DNA from: Candidatus Zhuqueibacterota bacterium
GTDB lineage: Bacteria; Zhuqueibacterota; Zhuqueibacteria; Zhuqueibacterales; Geothermadaptataceae
Direction of reading: 5' to 3'
NCBI GenBank assembly: GCA_030950365.1
Contig: JAUZRQ010000032.1
Location: 1 to 56,609, forward strand
DNA length: 56,609 nt
Both the position numbers and the translations under genes were made by a program. Below are positions 49,625 through 56,609 of the stretch, piece by piece; the stretch's first letter is position 1; each line of letters starts with the position of its first letter. Under the pieces are notes generated by a model. The model searched no databases. It saw only the letters and a list, made by a program, of their open reading frames with translations, and was not told the origin of the DNA.

Positions 49625-50365
49625 ATGCTGCGCATGGCCCGCACCTCTCGCGCCAAAGTGATTGTGGTGTTTCCCGCTTATTACGCCGAAAAGACCCTCG
49701 AACGCACCGTCAACGATGTGCCGCGCGATCTCGTGAACGAAATGATTCTGGTGGATGATGCCAGCTGCGACCGCACGGTGGACATCGCGCGCAGTTTGGG
49801 GCTGACGGTTTTCCAGCACGAACAGAACCGGGGCTATGGCGCCAATCAAAAAACCTGCTACCGGCTCGCCCTCGAGCGCGGCGCCGATATCATTGTCATG
49901 ATTCATCCGGATTACCAGTACGATCCCAGGCTCATCCGCTATTTCGTCGATTTCCTGCAGGACGACTACTTCGATGTCATGCTGGGCACGCGCATTCGCA
50001 CTCGCCGCGAGGCGCTGGAGGGCGGCATGCCGCGCTACAAGTATTTTGCCAACCGGTTTCTCACCCTCATTGAGAACATCATCACCGGCCAGAATCTCTC
50101 CGAATGGCATACCGGCATGCGGGCGTACAAGCGTGGCGTTCTTGAATCCATTGATTTCGAGGGCAACTCGGATGGTTTTCTTTTCGATACCCAGATTCTG
50201 TTTCAAATCGTGGAAAAGGGCTTCCGCATTGGGGAAATCCCTGTGCCGGTGCGTTACTTCAAAGAAGCCTCGTCGATCAATTTCTGGCAAAGCCTGCAGT
50301 ACGGGCTGGGGACTATATGGACAGCATTTTGTTTTTTACTAAAAAAAATTTTTGCAAGGCATTGA
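49625..50365 (+). CDS. Family 2 glycosyltransferase
   Basis: The 246-residue protein is a GT2 enzyme with a GT-A fold: VIVVFPAYYAEKTLERTV, the nucleotide-binding DDASCDRT at 44-51, and HPDYQYDP at 94-101, which includes the metal-binding aspartates. EWHTGMRAYKR and the EIPVPVRYFKEASSINF strand follow. It resembles the polyprenyl-phosphate or glycan GT2 enzymes that read PDYQYDP. A weakly hydrophobic C-terminus (LGTIWTAFCFLLKKIF) may tether it to the membrane. It stands alone, with large gaps on both sides, so its glycan product cannot be inferred. The start is uncertain: ATGs lie at 49625 and 49634 and neither has a strong ribosome site. Confidence 0.85.
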   Translation: MLRMARTSRAKVIVVFPAYYAEKTLERTVNDVPRDLVNEMILVDDASCDRTVDIARSLGLTVFQHEQNRGYGANQKTCYRLALERGADIIVMIHPDYQYDPRLIRYFVDFLQDDYFDVMLGTRIRTRREALEGGMPRYKYFANRFLTLIENIITGQNLSEWHTGMRAYKRGVLESIDFEGNSDGFLFDTQILFQIVEKGFRIGEIPVPVRYFKEASSINFWQSLQYGLGTIWTAFCFLLKKIFARH

Positions 50366-50750
50366 GCGTGCGGGTACTGTAGGTTTAAGGATTATTGTAG
50401 CCAGGGAAGGGGCGCGCGTTTTAAATTCAAAAATCACTACCCTGGCTAGCCCGCTCGCATCAATTAAAGGGACAGCCCACCATAGCTCAAAACATCGGGG
50501 ATACGTTTGGGATTACCCCCTGAAAATAAAAAAGCGAATCAGGCAACTCCAATCTTGGCTTTCATTAAAGAAAAAATGATTTTTTTCTTTCATTTTGCTA
50601 TTGCTTTTTCGTGTTTTGATTTTTATCATTTAAGCCAAATTTGCCTGTCTTCCTTTCTTGTTTTCTCACCAGATGGACTTGCATCAGCTCTCACGGATGG
50701 GGCAATTCGAAAGGATAGGGGCGTGAACGGTTAACTGAAAGGAGAGGCTG
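50366..50750. other. Intergenic region upstream of the secreted subtilisin
   Basis: No gene is supported. A 9-bp inverted repeat (TAGCCAGGG at 50398-50406 and CCCTGGCTA at 50440-50448) encloses a 33-base loop. The stretch 50575-50650 is T-rich and probably holds the promoter. An AAGGAG site lies just before the start at 50751. I see no known riboswitch. Confidence 0.4.
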
Positions 50751-53204
50751 ATGAAGAAGTGCTATTTCCACACTTTCCTGCTGTCCTTTTTCATCCTCAG
50801 CATGGCTGTTGCTCCGGCTTGGGCACAGGTGAAAGTTGCCAACGTCGAAGCGCACCAGGTTCCCAATTTTGTAGGTTATGTCCCTGATGAAATCGTAGTC
50901 AAATTTGACCGTTCCATTTTGCAGTCTCTGAAAAAGGAGCTGTTCAGTCAGGGGGAAACAGGAGTTTTTGCTCTGGATGCGCTGGGTGCAAAATTCCAGG
51001 TACAACGCATTAAACAGCAATTTCCCGGTGCGAAAATTCGCCGTTATCGCGGCCGCATCGTGGACCTGTCCGGCTGGCATAAAATCAAATTTGCCAATGC
51101 GCAGGACGTTCTGCAGGTGGTGAAAGAATACCAGGCGCTTGCCGGAGTGATCAAAGCGGAGCCCATCGGTATTCATGCGGTCACGATCACGCCCAACGAT
51201 CCGAAATTCCCGGATCAATGGCATCTGAATCAGGCCAACGATGCTGACGTCGATGCCCCGGAAGCCTGGGATATCGAATCGGGCAACGGCGCCATCATCG
51301 TCGCCGATATGGATACCGGCGTTCGCTATTTCCACAAAGACCTTGGCGGTGCCAATGCCTCGTACAGCAATCCCTCTGCTACCGATGGTAACATATGGAT
51401 CAATACCGACGAAATCCCGGATAACGGCATCGATGACGACGGCAATGGCTATGTCGATGACTGGATCGGCTATGACTTCGTGGATAATGTGAGTTCCTGC
51501 TATTCCGGAGAGGACTGTAGCACTCCAGACAACGATCCGCGGGATTTTAACGGACACGGCACGCACGTGGCCGGCATCATTGCGGCCATGAACAACAATG
51601 GCTACGCAGTGTCCGGAATTGCCGGTGGAATGGGCAACGGCACCAACACAGCTAGCGGCACTGGCGTGAAAATCATGCCCCTGCGTATCGGCTGGTCGGG
51701 TGTGTTTATTATATGGGAGACAGGCTACGTTCGTATGGACTTCGCCGCCGAAGCGTTCCATTATGCTGCGGACAACGGCGCCCGGCTCGCCAACTGTTCT
51801 TGGGGCTCGTCCAATACCGGCGGACTCGGCGAAGCTATTGATTATTTCCTGGCAGCCGGCGGTTTGATTTTCAAAGCCGCGGGCAATGACGGTACCGATT
51901 CACCGGATTACATGGGCCAGCGCACCGATATCATCAATGTGGCCTCTACCGATGAAAATGATCTCAAATCGGATTTTTCAAATTTCGGCACCTGGGTTGA
52001 CATCTCCGCCCCAGGCAGTAACATCTGGAGTACCTATCACGAAAGTAATGATCCAGCAAACGACTACATCGCATCCTTAAGTGGCACCTCCATGGCCACC
52101 CCGGCGGCTCTGGCTGTGGCCGCGCTTATCTGGTCCAAACATCCGGATTGGAGCGCGGCTCAGGTGAAACAGCGTCTGTTCGATACAGCCGATGATCTGG
52201 ATGCGAAAAATCCGACATACGCTGGCAAACTGGGCGCTGGACGCGTCAATGCCTTTAATGCGGTCAATGATGGCGGCACCACCCCCAATCCGCCGGCCGC
52301 GCCATCCAACCTGACCGCCACCGCGGTGAGCACCTCGCAGATCGACCTGAGCTGGACGGACAATTCCAACAACGAGGACGGATTCAAAATCGAACGCAAA
52401 GACCCGGGATCGACCACGTTTGTCGAAATCGCCCAGGTCGGCGCCAACGTCACCAATTACAGCGACACCGGTTTGAATCCCAACTCGACCTACACCTACC
52501 GCGTGCGGGCGTTCAACGCCGATGGCAACTCTGGCTATTCAAACGAAGCCTCGGCCACGACCCAGACGCCGCCGAACCAGCCGCCCACGGCCACCATCAC
52601 CCAGCCTGCGGACGGCTCGACCTTCACCGTCGGTCAGACCGTGAACTATGCCGGTGACGGCACCGATCCCGAGGATGGCGTGCTGCCGGCGTCGGCTTTC
52701 ACCTGGGAAGTGGACCTGCCCAATGGCAAGACCCACGTGCTGGCCACGGGCGTCAAATCCGGATCGGCCACGCCGACCGCACCCGGAACCTACATTCTGC
52801 GACTCATCGTGGAGGATAGCGGGGGCCTGACCGGTACCGATCAAGTCACAGTATACGTAGTGGCCGCCAAAGGCATGGCGCCCAACGCCGAAGCGGATAT
52901 GATCGCCACGGATAAAATCCCGACCGGGTACGCACTGTACGATGCTTTCCCCAATCCGTTCAATCCCGAGACCCGTATCCGTTTCTCGATTCCGAAAACG
53001 GAAAAGGTCACGCTAAAGATTCTGAACGTGATGGGCAAGGAAGTGCGCTCACTGGTGAACGGCGTTCGCATGGCGGCCGGCACGTACACCTACAAATGGG
53101 ATGGCAAGAACAATGCGGGTAACACGGTGCCAAGCGGGGTTTATTATGTACGTATTGAAGCGGGCCCGCTAAAAACCATGAAGAAACTCAGTCTGTTGAA
53201 ATAG
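50751..53204 (+). CDS. Secreted subtilisin-like serine protease with FN3, Ig-like and sorting domains
   Basis: The 817-residue protein has a signal peptide (LLSFFILSMAVAPAWAQ), a prodomain-like segment at about 35-145 and an S8 peptidase domain at about 155-500. The catalytic triad is Asp188 (DMDTGV), His269 (NGHGTHVAG) and Ser447 (SGTSMATP). An acidic loop (NGIDDDGNGYVDDW) probably binds calcium. A fibronectin type III domain lies at about 514-608, an Ig/PKD-like module at about 609-705, and a sorting domain from about 725 (FPNPFNPETRIRF, ending KKLSLLK). It should digest proteins outside the cell. A terminator follows. Part of its FN3 domain is almost identical to one in the sulfatase at 54705. 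Confidence 0.93.
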   Translation: MKKCYFHTFLLSFFILSMAVAPAWAQVKVANVEAHQVPNFVGYVPDEIVVKFDRSILQSLKKELFSQGETGVFALDALGAKFQVQRIKQQFPGAKIRRYRGRIVDLSGWHKIKFANAQDVLQVVKEYQALAGVIKAEPIGIHAVTITPNDPKFPDQWHLNQANDADVDAPEAWDIESGNGAIIVADMDTGVRYFHKDLGGANASYSNPSATDGNIWINTDEIPDNGIDDDGNGYVDDWIGYDFVDNVSSCYSGEDCSTPDNDPRDFNGHGTHVAGIIAAMNNNGYAVSGIAGGMGNGTNTASGTGVKIMPLRIGWSGVFIIWETGYVRMDFAAEAFHYAADNGARLANCSWGSSNTGGLGEAIDYFLAAGGLIFKAAGNDGTDSPDYMGQRTDIINVASTDENDLKSDFSNFGTWVDISAPGSNIWSTYHESNDPANDYIASLSGTSMATPAALAVAALIWSKHPDWSAAQVKQRLFDTADDLDAKNPTYAGKLGAGRVNAFNAVNDGGTTPNPPAAPSNLTATAVSTSQIDLSWTDNSNNEDGFKIERKDPGSTTFVEIAQVGANVTNYSDTGLNPNSTYTYRVRAFNADGNSGYSNEASATTQTPPNQPPTATITQPADGSTFTVGQTVNYAGDGTDPEDGVLPASAFTWEVDLPNGKTHVLATGVKSGSATPTAPGTYILRLIVEDSGGLTGTDQVTVYVVAAKGMAPNAEADMIATDKIPTGYALYDAFPNPFNPETRIRFSIPKTEKVTLKILNVMGKEVRSLVNGVRMAAGTYTYKWDGKNNAGNTVPSGVYYVRIEAGPLKTMKKLSLLK
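52371..52541 (+). repeat. FN3 segment shared with the sulfatase (copy 1)
   Basis: This 171-base segment encodes 57 residues of the protease FN3 domain. It aligns without gaps to 56439-56609. I count 16 base differences (about 91% identity), 15 of them synonymous, leaving one amino-acid change (Arg to Leu). Confidence 0.85.
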
Positions 53205-53225
53205 CCCGAAGGCTCGACAAGCCTA

Positions 53226-53262
53226 AAGCCCGGCATGCCATCGATGCCGGGCTTTTTTATTT
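53226..53262 (+). terminator. Intrinsic terminator after the subtilisin gene
   Basis: AAGCCCGGCAT (53226-53236) pairs perfectly with ATGCCGGGCTT (53244-53254) around a seven-base loop, followed by TTTTATTTTA. It lies 22 bases after the stop at 53204. Confidence 0.9.
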
Positions 53263-53514
53263 TATGCCATTATGCAATTCGAAACTTTGCCAAGAAAAAG
53301 CAAAATGACACGCATGGCAACAGGTGGTGCGAAAACGCCGTTCGGTACCGATGATCCTTGTATCGCATGAAAAGCGGAGCTGGGCTTTTTCGTTTGAGAG
53401 CATATTCGCGAAATTGGCACTCTCGAAAAGCACTGAGAATCGCCTCTGCGGCCTAAGCGGCCGCTTCGAGAGATGAATCTTCGGGGGCCTTGCGGATGAT
53501 TCGGAATTATTTAT

Positions 53515-53543
53515 TTGACTATCGCCAATTTGTGATGTATATA
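53515..53543 (+). promoter_or_regulatory. Sigma-70 type promoter of the small membrane protein gene
   Basis: TTGACT (53515-53520) is followed by 17 bases and TATATA (53538-53543), or by 19 bases and TATAGT (53540-53545). Transcription would begin near 53551. The downstream gene at 53816 has a perfect AGGAGG site but a long untranslated leader. Confidence 0.55.
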
Positions 53544-53815
53544 GTGTTCAATGGTGCCAATCTTCATCCGGGAATGGGTATTGTGGAGGCCGCGTCTTCG
53601 TTATCCGTCTGGATTCGTTAGGGTTGGCGGCCACTCGATCGCAAGGGGATATAATTCGTCGCCGCTTGTGATGTCAGGATTGGATGCATAGGTTCCCATC
53701 CGGGCCCTGGGCCGGAACCGGCACGCCTTCCCGAAGCTGAAACCGCTCCTGGATTTTTGCAGGTCGTTTACAATCCTACCCGTTTTAGGGGGCATAACCA
53801 AACGCAGGAGGTCTT

Positions 53816-54058
53816 ATGAGCTTACGGGAAATCATTCTTCAGTTGGTACAAATCGCCATCTTTTTTGCCTTTCCCACTATCTGGGGCTGGATCATGCAAT
53901 ATCTGCCCTGGTGGCCATTTGATCCGGAATCCACTATGAACATTCTCATTTTTCTTGCCGTCACAATTGTCTCCTGGTTACTCGGATTTCTGGGGATTCG
54001 CAAATTCATCAACAACCTCAAAATCCGCGGCCTGGCTGCCGATATGACCGCCGGCTGA
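53816..54058 (+). CDS. Small two-helix membrane protein of unknown function
   Basis: The 80-residue protein has a strong ribosome site (AGGAGGTCTT before the ATG). It has two hydrophobic segments, about residues 9-29 (IAIFFAFPTIWGWIM) and 41-62 (MNILIFLAVTIVSWLLGFLGI), joined by a YLPWWPFDPE loop. The C-terminal tail is short and basic-polar. I do not recognise a family. It is preceded by a likely promoter and stands alone. Its size and layout fit small membrane proteins such as holin-like, stress or transporter-regulating peptides, but no role can be assigned. Confidence 0.7.
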   Translation: MSLREIILQLVQIAIFFAFPTIWGWIMQYLPWWPFDPESTMNILIFLAVTIVSWLLGFLGIRKFINNLKIRGLAADMTAG

Positions 54059-54377
54059 GCCAGTCGAATTGGTCACGATCAACCGGTCGGTAACCGGTCG
54101 GTGTCCGAATAAGGTAAATATCGTCCGGGTGTCGACCGGTGACTTATTATTGCTCCGCCCGATCGCCTTTCTTTGCGCCATCCGTGCGCCAGTCACGCCA
54201 TTCGTAAGATAATCTTTGTTCTGCAAATAGCAGGCGACGCAGGTATTATTTTACAACCAGCCAATAAACGGAACGGCGGCGTGTCGCGGAACGCCGAAAC
54301 AGAAGCAGGACGGCCATCCTTCAATTCCGAGAATTCCGCTCTAGTGATAGAAGGACCTACCTAGGGCCAACCACTGG

Positions 54378-54485
54378 CTAAATTTCATTTTCCAACCGTT
54401 GCCAATATTTCAAGAAACCACGGAAATCGGTTCGTTGGCTGAGGATTTCCAGGGGATTGAGATCGTCATACCAGAGGTTCGGGAA
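54378..54485 (-). pseudogene. Possible C-terminal remnant of a degraded gene
   Basis: On the minus strand a 35-codon stretch ending in TAG at 54378 reads like real protein: LWYDDLNPLEILSQRTDF and GFLKYWQRLENEI. It is cut off upstream by a TGA at 54486-54488 and has no start. Farther upstream, another frame (about 54580-54490) also reads plausibly (RAFRGDYFRPENWAMDSKN), suggesting a frameshifted gene. I do not recognise the family. The call is weak and rests only on codon-like appearance. Confidence 0.25.
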
Positions 54486-54559
54486 TCATCCAATTTCATC
54501 GATAAATCAGCGTTTTTGCTGTCCATTGCCCAATTTTCAGGACGAAAATAATCTCCACG

Positions 54560-54600
54560 AAATGCCCTGGCTTTTGCCGGGGCGTTTCTTAATTTTTTTA
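54560..54600 (+). terminator. Terminator-like hairpin with a T-run
   Basis: AAATGCCCTGGC (54560-54571) pairs with GCCGGGGCGTTT (54576-54587), including two G-U pairs, around a TTTT loop. CTTAATTTTTTTA follows. The nearest plus-strand gene ends 500 bases upstream, so it may end an untranslated or unrecognised transcript, or be fortuitous. Confidence 0.4.
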
Positions 54601-54704
54601 TAATACACCCCAGACTTTAGGATTGGCTTTTTCCAAGAATAGATATGGCAGCGGGTGGTTTTAATCGAATCCAGTTATACCCAGCAAAGGTAAGAGGATC
54701 TTCC

Positions 54705-56609
54705 ATGAAACAGGGTCGAATCTCCATCGTGCGTCGGTTCTCATTCTTTATTGTTGCTTTAGTCGTGTTGCTAATTTGGCTTCAAACCGGTGCAATTGCA
54801 CAGCAAACCAGTACACAGCCTAATCTTATCATCATCCTGACTGATGATCAGCATTTCGAATCCATCAATTATTTGCCGACAATACAGAAGTATTTTATCG
54901 AAAAAGGCTTGAATTTCCAAAAGGCCTTTGCAACCACGGCCCTCTGCTGCCCAAGCCGGTCCAGCATCCTTACGGGGCTCTATGCGCGGAATCATGGCAT
55001 CCACTACAATGGAGGCCCGGAAGGTGGATTCAGCAACTTCAACGATCAATCTACCCTGGCCACCTGGCTCCACGATGCTGGTTATCAGACCGCACTTGTG
55101 GGGAAATATTTGAACAATTATACATCCACCTATATCCCACCAGGTTGGGATGAATGGCAAGCCCTTCTTTCTGGCGGATGGTACTACAATTATGAAATCA
55201 ACGAAAACGGTACCATAGTAAGCTATGGATCGGCAGATAGCGTGTATTCCACTGATGTGTTAGCCCGGAAGGCAGTAAATTTCATCAAAACGGCTACCAT
55301 TCCATTTTTTCTCTATTTTTCACCTATAGCTCCGCATGAACCAGCCACACCTGCAGCGAGGCACGATACGCTATTTTCGGACCTGGCACCTTATCGTCCC
55401 CCAAACTACAATGAAGAAGATATTTCTGACAAACCTTCATGGATGCAAAATCTGCCTCTACTTAGTACTCAGGATCAACAAAATCTGGACGCATTCCGAC
55501 TCGATCAAATACGCACCCTGATGGCTGTCGATGAAGCCATTCAATCTTTTATTGATGCACTAACGGAGATCGGCCAATTGGAGAATACCATCATGGTATT
55601 CACAAGTGATCATGGCCTGGGCTGGGGGGAACACCGCTATGCCAAAGAAAAAGCAGCGCAAATCGATGAAGTGCTTCGGGTGCCCTTCTTGGTGTATGCC
55701 CCTGGTATCGACAGCACAGCTCGATCCGAATCCACCGAATTTGCATTGAATATCGACATCGCGTCGACTTTCGCCGAATTTGCTGGCGTGACGCCACCGG
55801 ATTCGGTGGACGGTGTCAGCCTGGTGCCTGCCATCAAAGGAACTGGCCGTTCCGGCAGAAATGATTTTGTTTTCGAGCAATGGGAAATCGGCAAATATGG
55901 TATCACCATCCCCAGTTTCCAGGGACTTCGCAACCACGAGTGGAAATACGTCGAATATGCAAACGGTGAAAAAGAATTATATGATCTTTTCAATGATCCT
56001 CATGAGTTAACTAACGTGGCAGGAGATTCAGCCTATATAGACATTCAATCGCAAATGGCGGCAAGGCTGCATGAATTACTCGGTAATCAACCCCCAAATG
56101 CAGTGGCCACGGTTGATCCGGATAGCGGCGAAGCGCCATTGACTGTTCAATTCACTGGCTCAAATTCCTCAGATCCTGATGGTACCATCCAAAGCTATGA
56201 TTGGGATTTCGGCGATGGAGGCACGTCAACGTTGGCTGATCCTCAGCATACATATCAAAATGTGGGAAATTACACGGCCCGGTTGATTGTCACTGATGAT
56301 GCCAGTCTCACCGATACGGCCTATGTTGATATAATTGTAACCGATCCAGGGCCGCAGCCTCCGCAAGCGCCTACAACTTTAACAGCAACCGCCGTCGATA
56401 CCAGCCGAATCGATCTTTCATGGACCGATAATGCCAACAACGAAGACGGCTTTAAAATCGAACGCAAAGACCCGGGTTCCACCACCTTCGTGGAAATCGC
56501 CCAGGTCGGCGCCAATGTCACCAACTACAGCGACACCGGTCTGAATCCCAACTCGACCTACACCTACCGTGTGCTGGCCTTCAACGCCGACGGCAACTCT
56601 GGTTATTCA
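54705..56609 (+). CDS. Secreted sulfatase with PKD and FN3 domains (3' end outside the window)
   Basis: The gene runs off the window after 635 codons. The start is the ATG at 54705, with GAGGA upstream, opening a signal peptide (FFIVALVVLLIWLQTGAIAQ). The alkaline-phosphatase-superfamily sulfatase domain spans about 38-450. LIIILTDDQH holds metal ligands Asp47 and Asp48, and CCPSRSSILTG carries the formylglycine site at Cys81 within C-x-P-S-R. TSDHGLGWGEHR has Asp302 and His303. It is closest in pattern to N-acetylglucosamine-6-sulfatases. A PKD domain (about 465-545, with FGDGG) and an FN3 domain (from about 553) follow. It would remove sulfate from an extracellular polysaccharide and needs a formylglycine-forming enzyme, which is not in the window. 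Confidence 0.93.
   Translation, partial: MKQGRISIVRRFSFFIVALVVLLIWLQTGAIAQQTSTQPNLIIILTDDQHFESINYLPTIQKYFIEKGLNFQKAFATTALCCPSRSSILTGLYARNHGIHYNGGPEGGFSNFNDQSTLATWLHDAGYQTALVGKYLNNYTSTYIPPGWDEWQALLSGGWYYNYEINENGTIVSYGSADSVYSTDVLARKAVNFIKTATIPFFLYFSPIAPHEPATPAARHDTLFSDLAPYRPPNYNEEDISDKPSWMQNLPLLSTQDQQNLDAFRLDQIRTLMAVDEAIQSFIDALTEIGQLENTIMVFTSDHGLGWGEHRYAKEKAAQIDEVLRVPFLVYAPGIDSTARSESTEFALNIDIASTFAEFAGVTPPDSVDGVSLVPAIKGTGRSGRNDFVFEQWEIGKYGITIPSFQGLRNHEWKYVEYANGEKELYDLFNDPHELTNVAGDSAYIDIQSQMAARLHELLGNQPPNAVATVDPDSGEAPLTVQFTGSNSSDPDGTIQSYDWDFGDGGTSTLADPQHTYQNVGNYTARLIVTDDASLTDTAYVDIIVTDPGPQPPQAPTTLTATAVDTSRIDLSWTDNANNEDGFKIERKDPGSTTFVEIAQVGANVTNYSDTGLNPNSTYTYRVLAFNADGNSGYS
56439..56609 (+). repeat. 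FN3 segment shared with the subtilisin (copy 2)
   Basis: This 171-base segment at the window edge encodes the sulfatase FN3 residues that match the subtilisin copy at 52371-52541. The protein segments are 56 of 57 identical. The repeat may continue beyond the window. Confidence 0.85.

Larger units (their letters stand above)
53205..53815. other. Intergenic region between the subtilisin and a small membrane protein gene
   Basis: The terminator at 53226-53262 is listed separately, as is a promoter at 53515-53543. A minus-strand open frame of 66 codons (53801-53601) has no ribosome site or recognisable family, and I do not call it. Nothing else is recognisable. The predicted transcript from 53550 would have a leader of about 265 bases before the gene at 53816. 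Confidence 0.45.
54059..54704. other. Intergenic region with tandem repeats and a coding remnant
   Basis: A tandem 11-base direct repeat, AACCGGTCGGT twice, lies at 54081-54102, and a further GTCGACCGGTGAC lies at 54132-54144, so ACCGGT occurs three times within 70 bases. A minus-strand coding-like remnant (54378-54485) and a plus-strand terminator-like hairpin (54560-54600) are listed separately. GAGGA upstream of 54705 is the sulfatase ribosome site. Confidence 0.45.

Noticed and set aside
50398-50448. Cyclic-di-GMP or other riboswitch before the subtilisin gene
   Set aside because: Only a 9-bp inverted repeat with a 33-base loop is present; none of the conserved riboswitch core sequences I know occurs.
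53601-53801. Minus-strand 66-codon open frame upstream of the small membrane protein gene
   Set aside because: No ribosome site, no recognised motif and it overlaps the predicted leader of a plus-strand gene.
1-56609. CRISPR arrays, rRNA and tRNA genes, transposases and prophage genes
   Set aside because: I found no array of spaced identical repeats, no rRNA-like sequence, no cloverleaf with a CCA end and no transposase, integrase or phage structural motif.

Overview
The window reads as a chromosomal segment of a Gram-negative bacterium from the Fibrobacterota-Chlorobiota-Bacteroidota (FCB) side of the tree, outside classical Bacteroidota. A candidate division KSB1 or Calditrichota-like lineage fits best, but the exact phylum cannot be settled from sequence alone. 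The grounds are four PorV/PorQ-like outer-membrane proteins, a PorD-like (DUF4835) protein, six secreted proteins with a C-terminal sorting/FlgD-like domain (PNPFNP-type motif followed by a WDGRN..G..V.SG.YF block), a TonB-ExbB-ExbD-ExbD set with a TonB-dependent receptor, and promoters of ordinary TTGACA/TATAAT type rather than the Bacteroidota type. No rRNA, tRNA, CRISPR array or transposase gene was found.

Layout. 0.3-4.0 kb: a PorD-like gene diverging from a coupled PorV-like gene and a helix-hairpin-helix/barrel gene. 4.3-6.6 kb: a DUF6913-like protein and a GAF-GGDEF diguanylate cyclase. 6.6-10.3 kb (minus strand): ECF sigma factor, zinc-binding anti-sigma factor, lipid kinase, DUF2064 protein and a glycosyltransferase. 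10.5-13.3 kb: a lipoprotein and the exbB-exbD-exbD-tonB operon, with a clear promoter and terminator. 13.5-15.1 kb: a C-terminal processing protease. 15.6-24.0 kb: a tightly packed eight-gene minus-strand operon linking pdxJ, a class-3 asparaginase, tryptophanase and a HAD phosphatase to a lipoprotein, a sorted beta-propeller protein and two PorV-like proteins. 24.2-27.4 kb: a divergent polysaccharide deacetylase, a lipoprotein and a secreted nuclease/phosphatase-fold protein. 27.8-29.0 kb: a CcmH-like gene and a Phd/VapC-type toxin-antitoxin pair, followed by 700 bp of repeats. 29.7-36.2 kb: an operon of lipoprotein, TonB-dependent receptor, PorV-like protein and NHL lipoprotein, preceded by two large secreted proteins (36.3-40.7 kb). 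41.4-44.9 kb: phhB, ptsN-like, mogA-like, PAP2 and fabH. 45.2-50.4 kb: a MauE-rhodanese fusion, a lamin-tail-domain secreted protein and a glycosyltransferase. 50.8-56.6 kb: a secreted subtilisin, a small membrane protein and a sulfatase cut by the window end.

How it fits together. Much of the window concerns export to, and energy supply for, the cell surface. TonB/ExbBD would energise the receptor, the PorV- and PorD-like proteins fit a type IX-like export route, and the sorted protease, propeller, lamin-tail and OB-fold proteins are its likely cargo. The eight-gene operon is the most unusual element, because it couples PLP synthesis and amino-acid breakdown with surface-protein genes.

Intergenic DNA carries several families of short palindromes and a phased ATCCGTG-type decamer repeat. 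The subtilisin and the sulfatase share an almost identical fibronectin type III segment.
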